A stretch of 64,000 nt of DNA from Salinisphaera hydrothermalis C41B8 (lineage in GTDB: Bacteria > Pseudomonadota > Gammaproteobacteria > Nevskiales > Salinisphaeraceae): positions 124,001-188,000 of the forward strand of contig NZ_APNK01000004.1 of the NCBI RefSeq assembly GCF_000732535.1, read 5' to 3'. The notes below the pieces were generated by a model. It worked only from the letters and a program-made list of their open reading frames with translations. It made no database searches and was not told the DNA's origin. Of this stretch, positions 59,495-64,000 are shown one piece after another. Made by a program: the position numbers and the translations under genes. Numbering within the stretch: the first letter of the stretch is position 1; the number at the start of each line of letters is the position of its first letter.

Positions 59495-60673
59495 TCAGTC
59501 TCCGCCGCCCGGCCGACGACCCATCGCGCCCGAGCGTGCGAGCGCGTCACCCCGAGCGCGTGCCATGCAGTGCTTCCAGCGCGATTCCACACGCTTGGCA
59601 AACCAGGCGGTGGTGAGATGACGGGTAATCTTCGGGCTGTCGAGCGTAATACCCGGCAGGATCGCCCGGGGAACGCGTTTGCCGGCCTGTTTGTCGGCCA
59701 GCGCAAAGACACGCTTGTATACCGCCGTGTCGGCGAAATGCGGACTCTCGCCCAGGCGCAGGGCGGCATGGATATCCGCATCCGATAGGCCGAGTCGATC
59801 GGCGAGTTGGCGCGTCGCGCGTTCGGTATAACTCAGCGTGTCGCTGTTGTAGATGATCAGGTCGCCATCGAGCGCGAGCCGGGTCCCCGTAAGCCGGCTC
59901 ACGGCACGCTGAAACGCCGCGTTGCGGCTGGCATACCAACCCGCGTTGTAGTCGGCAAAACGATAAAGCGGCGACGGATAATCAGCCGGATACCCCAGCA
60001 AGTGCAGAATGCCGAAATACAAGCCGCCGCGCCGAGAGAAGACCTCATGCCGGATCGAGCCGTCGACCGGGTACGGATAGTCGCTGTCGTGCGCCGTGGC
60101 GAAATCGACGTCTACTTGCATCGGCCCGCCGGTATGCACCGGATTGAAGCCGCCGAGCAGCTTGCGACCCAGCGGCACCTGCCCGACGAAGTCCTCGAAC
60201 AGTTCGCTCAACTGGCGTTCGGTATGGACCTCGGCGAGCCGTTGCTTATAGGTCTGCCCGGTGGACGATTTGAGATTCAGTGCGCCTTCGAGCAGGAACT
60301 GCGGCACATGCGCGGCCCTGGCACGGCGTTCAAGCTCGTGTCGAGCAATGCGGCCCAGGCCGGGAACCCGCGGATCGGCATGAAACGATGATTCCTGCCC
60401 CGCGACCGCCAGCGTGGCACACAGGTTGCTGTCGTTGGCGGCGAGATGCTGGGCCGAAAATGCGGTCTGGATGTCGTCGGCCCAGGCCTGCTTGTCGTGA
60501 ACGTCGGTCGGCAACAGATGCACCACGCGGTTTTGTACCGTCTCCGGTGAACGTGTCGGCGCTGTCGACGGCTGCCAGTGGGCGCAGCCGCCTAATGCCA
60601 GCAGCATCGCCGCAAGCCACAGACGATATCGCGCGACGAAACAAGTTCGGGCGCCGGAGAATCGAGGCGTCAT
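59495..60673 (-). CDS. DUF1615 family lipoprotein
   Basis: The ATG at 60671-60673 gives 392 residues. A signal peptide with lipobox LALGGC (Cys about 30) precedes a lysozyme-like helical domain of the DUF1615 family (AWADDIQTAFSAQHLAANDS, AGQESSFHADPRVPGLGRIA, FGILHLLGYPADYPSPLYRF). The AGQESSF motif resembles lytic-transglycosylase active-site surroundings, so peptidoglycan binding or cleavage is possible; this is inference. The open frame extends further upstream, but that part has no similarity. Confidence 0.87.
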   Translation of the reverse strand: MTPRFSGARTCFVARYRLWLAAMLLALGGCAHWQPSTAPTRSPETVQNRVVHLLPTDVHDKQAWADDIQTAFSAQHLAANDSNLCATLAVAGQESSFHADPRVPGLGRIARHELERRARAAHVPQFLLEGALNLKSSTGQTYKQRLAEVHTERQLSELFEDFVGQVPLGRKLLGGFNPVHTGGPMQVDVDFATAHDSDYPYPVDGSIRHEVFSRRGGLYFGILHLLGYPADYPSPLYRFADYNAGWYASRNAAFQRAVSRLTGTRLALDGDLIIYNSDTLSYTERATRQLADRLGLSDADIHAALRLGESPHFADTAVYKRVFALADKQAGKRVPRAILPGITLDSPKITRHLTTAWFAKRVESRWKHCMARARGDALARSGAMGRRPGGGD

Positions 60674-60799
60674 AAAGCGTATCCGGGAGGAATCGACAGC
60701 GACGGTATGCGCGTTGGGCCAGACCACGCAACCCAGCGAGCGACCGATCCGATGCGGGCCGATATTACGAGGCCGTCCGGTGCCGCATCCCAACCCCGC

Positions 60800-61912
60800 T
60801 CATGGCATCTCGTAACCCCTGGACCGCTGCGCCTCGCGGGCCGCCGGCTCGATGCGTGCAGCCCGCGCGGCCGACGTCACCGGCTCACCGTGCGTGCGAT
60901 TACGTCCATCGCGCTTGGCCTGGTAAAGCCGCGCGTCGGTCTCGGCGAAAATCTGCTCGAAACTGCATTCAGCCAGGCGAAACGTGGCGACGCCCAGGCT
61001 CAGAGTGAGCGAAATGACGTGATCCCGCGCCAACACCGGCGTTGCACTGATCGTGCAGCGCAACCGTTCGGCTTGGCGCATCGCATCGGCGTGGTCGAGA
61101 TCGAATAAGAGAATCGCCAGTTCCTCGCCGCCGACCCGCCCCAGCACATCCGACTGCCGGCATTGAGCAAGCAGACGCCTCGATACGGCCTCGAGCACGA
61201 TATCGCCGATATCGTGGCCGTAGCGATCATTGACCCGCTTGAAATAATCGAGGTCCATAAGTATCAACGATACCTGCCGGGCGGCCGATGGGACGCCCTG
61301 CTGCGCCGCGTACCGGGCTTGCTCGAACAGCTCTCGAAACCGCCGCCGATTGGCCAGATGAGTAAGCCCATCGAGATCGGCACGAGCACGCAACTTTCGG
61401 TTCACCCGTACGATTTCGGTCTCGTGGGCGAGCGAAATCACGAACAGCGCGGTTGCACACAACAGTACATCCATGGCCTCGGCGGCCTGGGCGACCGACG
61501 GCACGAAACCGAAACGCACAAGCATTAACGCAGCGGCCAGCCCCAGAAACGAGAGGCCAACGATGGACCCGTCACGCCGACCGAGCAGGCGGTGCGATAG
61601 CAAGGGAATCAGCAGAACCCAGACGAATACCGAGATGTTCGCGGCGGTGGCTAATGCAAGTAAAAGAACTACCAGAAATGGCAGTAAAAAAGCCCAGGTC
61701 GCGCGGCGCGGCGGCAGCCCGCTCGCAAGCAGGCCAAGAATGACGAACGCATAGGCCATCATGGCGACCTCGGCAAGCGCCAATGTCCAAACCTGCTGGA
61801 TCACATTGACCGGCACGAAAACGAACCCGAACACGATGGTGAGTATCAGCAGAACCCGGAGCACCACGAGCCGGCGTGTCTCGTCCTCCTGAGATAGATG
61901 GCGTAAAGGCAT
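60800..61912 (-). CDS. Membrane-bound diguanylate cyclase (GGDEF domain)
   Basis: Synthesises c-di-GMP. The ATG at 61910-61912 gives 370 residues starting MPLRHLSQEDETRR; the open frame runs 32 codons further upstream into degraded repeat copy 4 and is probably not translated. Five to six hydrophobic helices (about 18-160) form a membrane sensor of unknown ligand. The GGDEF domain starts DGLTHLANRRRFRELF, with GGEEL at 261-265 (last residue Leu instead of Phe) and an I-site RQSD (252-255) for product inhibition at the correct spacing. Confidence 0.93.
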   Translation of the reverse strand: MPLRHLSQEDETRRLVVLRVLLILTIVFGFVFVPVNVIQQVWTLALAEVAMMAYAFVILGLLASGLPPRRATWAFLLPFLVVLLLALATAANISVFVWVLLIPLLSHRLLGRRDGSIVGLSFLGLAAALMLVRFGFVPSVAQAAEAMDVLLCATALFVISLAHETEIVRVNRKLRARADLDGLTHLANRRRFRELFEQARYAAQQGVPSAARQVSLILMDLDYFKRVNDRYGHDIGDIVLEAVSRRLLAQCRQSDVLGRVGGEELAILLFDLDHADAMRQAERLRCTISATPVLARDHVISLTLSLGVATFRLAECSFEQIFAETDARLYQAKRDGRNRTHGEPVTSAARAARIEPAAREAQRSRGYEMP

Positions 61913-61927
61913 GACGAACCCGGCTCT

Positions 61928-62080
61928 GTTGAGGTTTAGTGCGAACGCCGATTTGACGCCCGCAACTCGATTCGGCAAGGCGGGAGTCGCTAAGCGCTGG
62001 CGCGTCACGCCTCAGACACATAACACCACACCTGACACCGCTACGCGTCCCCCGATTAATTGTTCCCGGGTGAAGCCAAG
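61928..62080. repeat. Inverted-repeat element, copy 4 (degraded)
   Basis: Shows recognisable pieces of the element in order: GTTGAGGTTTAGTGCGAACG, GCAACTCGATTCGGCAAGGC, GGGAGTCGC, and an AT-rich part with GATTAATTGTTCCCGGGTG matching the extra segment of copy 2. The right terminal repeat is missing. It lies just upstream of the diguanylate cyclase gene and could have supplied its upstream region. Confidence 0.6.
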
Positions 62081-62274
62081 GCTTCCCGGTATATCGCCTA
62101 CGATTAACAACATGACGGCAAGCGGGCGGTGGTCAGCGCCCGGCACGAATGGGCACAGGGCCGGGCTGAACCTCGCCCTGGCCTCAGGCGCCCGGCGAAC
62201 CCGAGAGAGAACGCGAACGGGCCGCGAGCGCTCCGCTCGCGGCCGGTGGGCAGCCATCATCTTCGCGCCAAACG

Positions 62275-62505
62275 CTACGGCCCAGCCGATGCCCCGGCAC
62301 TCACCTCCTGCCCAGCACTTTCCGCGTATTTGCCGATCGAGATACCGATCACCGCAACGGCGACGACGCCGATGACCACGATGAATACGAGCGCCCGTCG
62401 TGGGTAACGCGCCAGCGGGGAGCCACAAGACGCGCAAACGCGGGCGCCTCGCGCAGCGGACGCCTGACAGCGCTTGCAAATACGCGGTGGATTCACGGTG
62501 GGCAT
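62275..62505 (-). CDS. Small zinc-ribbon membrane protein
   Basis: A 76-residue protein with four cysteines as two CxxC pairs (Cys10/13 and Cys24/27) forming a zinc-ribbon, followed by a basic stretch (ARYPRRA) and one transmembrane helix (about 38-58). A GGGGAGAGAG Shine-Dalgarno precedes the ATG. No function can be assigned; similar small zinc-ribbon anchors exist in many bacteria. Confidence 0.7.
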   Translation of the reverse strand: MPTVNPPRICKRCQASAARGARVCASCGSPLARYPRRALVFIVVIGVVAVAVIGISIGKYAESAGQEVSAGASAGP

Positions 62506-62758
62506 AAGGTCTCTCTCCCCGGACTATTCGTATGCTGACCGTCGCCAAGACGTCGACTCGGCCGAGTTTGAGCCGACGGGTCTTTAACCTAAGACCGGCT
62601 CACGCAACTTTTGACGCCCGGTCAGACGAGCGTTTGCGGATACTTATTACAAGTAACGCAGACGCGCGCGTTTTGGAGGCACACATCTGCCCCCGGTGGC
62701 TTCCCGGTCCCCGACGCTTCTGCGAGACTCGATGCGAACCGGATCGCGCGGCCCTGCC

Positions 62759-63340
62759 ATGACCAAGACCCGACTCGAAGCATTCAGCGATGCCGTGATC
62801 GCCATCGTGATCACGATCATGGTGCTGGAACTCAAGGTGCCGCACGGCGATACCTTCGCTGCGCTGATACCGGTATGGCCGGTCGCTCTCGCCTATGTGC
62901 TCAGCTTTATCTACATCGGCATCTACTGGAACAACCACCACCACATGCTGCAGGCCGCGCAGCGCGTCACCGGCACCGTGTTGTGGGCGAACCTGCATTT
63001 GATGTTCTGGCTGTCCCTGATTCCGGTCACCACCGCTTGGATGGGCGAAGCCCCGCGCGCCACGGCACCCGCTGCCTGCTACGGGGCCGTATTGTTCATG
63101 GCCGCCGTTGCATATCTGATATTGCAGCGCACGATCATTGCCACGGACGGCGAGCACTCGGTGCTTGCCGATGCCATTGGTCGGGATACCAAGGGGAAAA
63201 TCTCGTTCGGCCTGTATCTGGCCGCCATCGGTCTGGCCTGGGTGGCACCGTGGCTATCCCAGTTGCTATACGTGCTGGTCGCCGGCTTGTGGCTGGTGCC
63301 GGACCGACGGATCGAGCGGCAGCTATCGACGGGGGAGTAA
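62759..63340 (+). CDS. TMEM175 family potassium channel-like protein (DUF1211)
   Basis: The ATG at 62759 gives 193 residues; the open frame upstream does not resemble the family. It has the TMEM175 hallmark RLEAFSDAVIAIVITIMVLEL (residues about 5-25), with the RxxxFSD motif in the first helix, and about six hydrophobic helices. Bacterial members are tetrameric potassium channels. The HHHM segment after helix 2-3 is also common in the family. It is divergent from the zinc-ribbon gene. Confidence 0.9.
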   Translation: MTKTRLEAFSDAVIAIVITIMVLELKVPHGDTFAALIPVWPVALAYVLSFIYIGIYWNNHHHMLQAAQRVTGTVLWANLHLMFWLSLIPVTTAWMGEAPRATAPAACYGAVLFMAAVAYLILQRTIIATDGEHSVLADAIGRDTKGKISFGLYLAAIGLAWVAPWLSQLLYVLVAGLWLVPDRRIERQLSTGE

Positions 63341-63344
63341 CCAG

Positions 63345-64000
63345 TCACGCGGCGCGCGCAGCTCGTCGTGTGCCCCACTGGCTGGCGACGATATCGATCG
63401 TGTAGATCGCCAGCGCAAGCCAGATGCAGGCAAACGTGACCTCATCGGCCGTGGTGAGCGGCTCATGCAGGACAAGCACACCGGTCAAGAAATGAAGCGT
63501 CGGGGTGAGGTACTGAATGATCCCGATCGTACCCAGCCGCAGGCGTCGCGCGCCGGCGGCGAACAACGTGAACGGTACGATGGTGAGCACACCCGCACCG
63601 ATGAGTAGCGCATCGGTTTGCGGGCCGGCGATGCCGAAGGCGGCCCCGCCCGTGGCGTAGAGCCGGATCAGCCATGCGAGCGCGATCGGCGACAACAACA
63701 GGGTCTCGACCAATAGCCCGGTGACGCTATCGACATCCAGTCTCTTTCGAATCAGGCCGTAAAAGCCAAAACACCCGGCCAGAATCAAGCCGATCCACGG
63801 CACCTGTCCGTAAGCCACGACCGAAAACACCACGCCGGTCGCCGCGATGGCCACGGCGATCCATTGCAGGCGGCGCAAACGCTCGCCGAGAAAGACGAAA
63901 CCGAGAGCGACATTCAACAACGGATTGATGTAATAGCCCAGGCTGGCTTCTATGACGTGATCGTTGACGACCGCCCAGATGAAGGTGCCCCAGTTTGTCG
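63345..64000 (-). CDS. rarD: EamA/RarD family transporter, partial (N-terminus outside window)
   Basis: Inner-membrane protein of the drug/metabolite transporter superfamily. The visible part (about 218 codons) runs off the right edge. It includes NWGTFIWAVVNDHVIEASLG, YYINPLLNVALGFVFLGERL (the RarD signature), then several hydrophobic helices, and ends with a short basic tail. The RarD name comes from chloramphenicol-sensitive phenotypes in E. coli; the physiological substrate is unknown. Confidence 0.9.
   Translation of the reverse strand, partial: TNWGTFIWAVVNDHVIEASLGYYINPLLNVALGFVFLGERLRRLQWIAVAIAATGVVFSVVAYGQVPWIGLILAGCFGFYGLIRKRLDVDSVTGLLVETLLLSPIALAWLIRLYATGGAAFGIAGPQTDALLIGAGVLTIVPFTLFAAGARRLRLGTIGIIQYLTPTLHFLTGVLVLHEPLTTADEVTFACIWLALAIYTIDIVASQWGTRRAARAA

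Noticed and set aside
61911-62407. Plus-strand coding region between 61911 and 62407
   Set aside because: It runs across degraded repeat copy 4 and the antisense of the zinc-ribbon gene, with Arg-rich composition and no start signal.

Overview
The window is a contiguous stretch of high-GC gammaproteobacterial chromosome, densely packed with housekeeping genes. Support for the assignment comes from the division/cell-wall cluster next to rnpB and rsmI, lpoA-yraN-diaA, kdsD-kdsC-lptC-lptA-lptB-rpoN-hpf-ptsN-(hprK)-rapZ, sspA-sspB, and glrK-qseG-glrR. The hprK plus EIIA-Man arrangement, the short adenylate kinase and the pyrophosphate-dependent phosphofructokinase resemble Xanthomonas-like or deep-branching gammaproteobacteria. 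A Salinisphaera-type organism is my best guess, but that is only inference. I found no tRNA, rRNA operon, CRISPR array, prophage or transposase gene.

Layout. 1-8316 (minus): mraZ-rsmH-ftsL-ftsI-murE-murF-mraY-murD, driven by a clear promoter with MraZ boxes. 8696-9973: rnpB and rsmI. 10137-13118 (plus): lpoA, yraN and a DiaA/GmhA-type SIS protein. 13479-20108 (minus): sspB, sspA, hisD, hisG, murA, a BolA-like gene and an ABC-2 exporter. 20230-32158 (plus): KDO synthesis, LPS transport, sigma-54, ribosome hibernation, nitrogen-PTS/HPr kinase/RapZ, EIIA-Man, HPr, EI and MgtE. 33653-37048 (plus): the GlrK-QseG-GlrR system, followed by a regulatory island (37049-37907) with two GlrR-like sites, a sigma-54 promoter, an EF-hand gene and a tandem hairpin RNA candidate closed by a terminator. 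38096-52066: mpl, a membrane protein, rnd, adk, pfp, ppa, a phosphate-type porin under a Pho box, moaB, rhlE, an ABC-F protein and sbcB. 52418-64000: a more accessory end with an unrecognised 658-residue protein, yceH, a secreted phosphoesterase, small membrane proteins, lipoproteins, a diguanylate cyclase, a TMEM175-like channel and rarD.

Two things stand out. First, the region after glrR looks like a GlrR/sigma-54-controlled transcription unit ending in two 100-nt tandem RNA hairpins. In enterobacteria the same regulator drives the small RNA GlmY, and the RNA-binding partner RapZ and sigma-54 itself are encoded 9-13 kb upstream here. Second, a family of about 270-290 bp inverted-repeat elements (two intact, two degraded) occurs between genes; three of the four begin exactly at the TAG stop codon of the preceding gene. 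Both are reported as hypotheses with the tests that would decide them.

Functionally the window connects envelope building (peptidoglycan precursors, LPS), its regulation (PTS-Ntr, RapZ, GlrKR, sigma-54), phosphate handling (porin, phosphoesterase, pyrophosphatase) and pyrophosphate-linked glycolysis.
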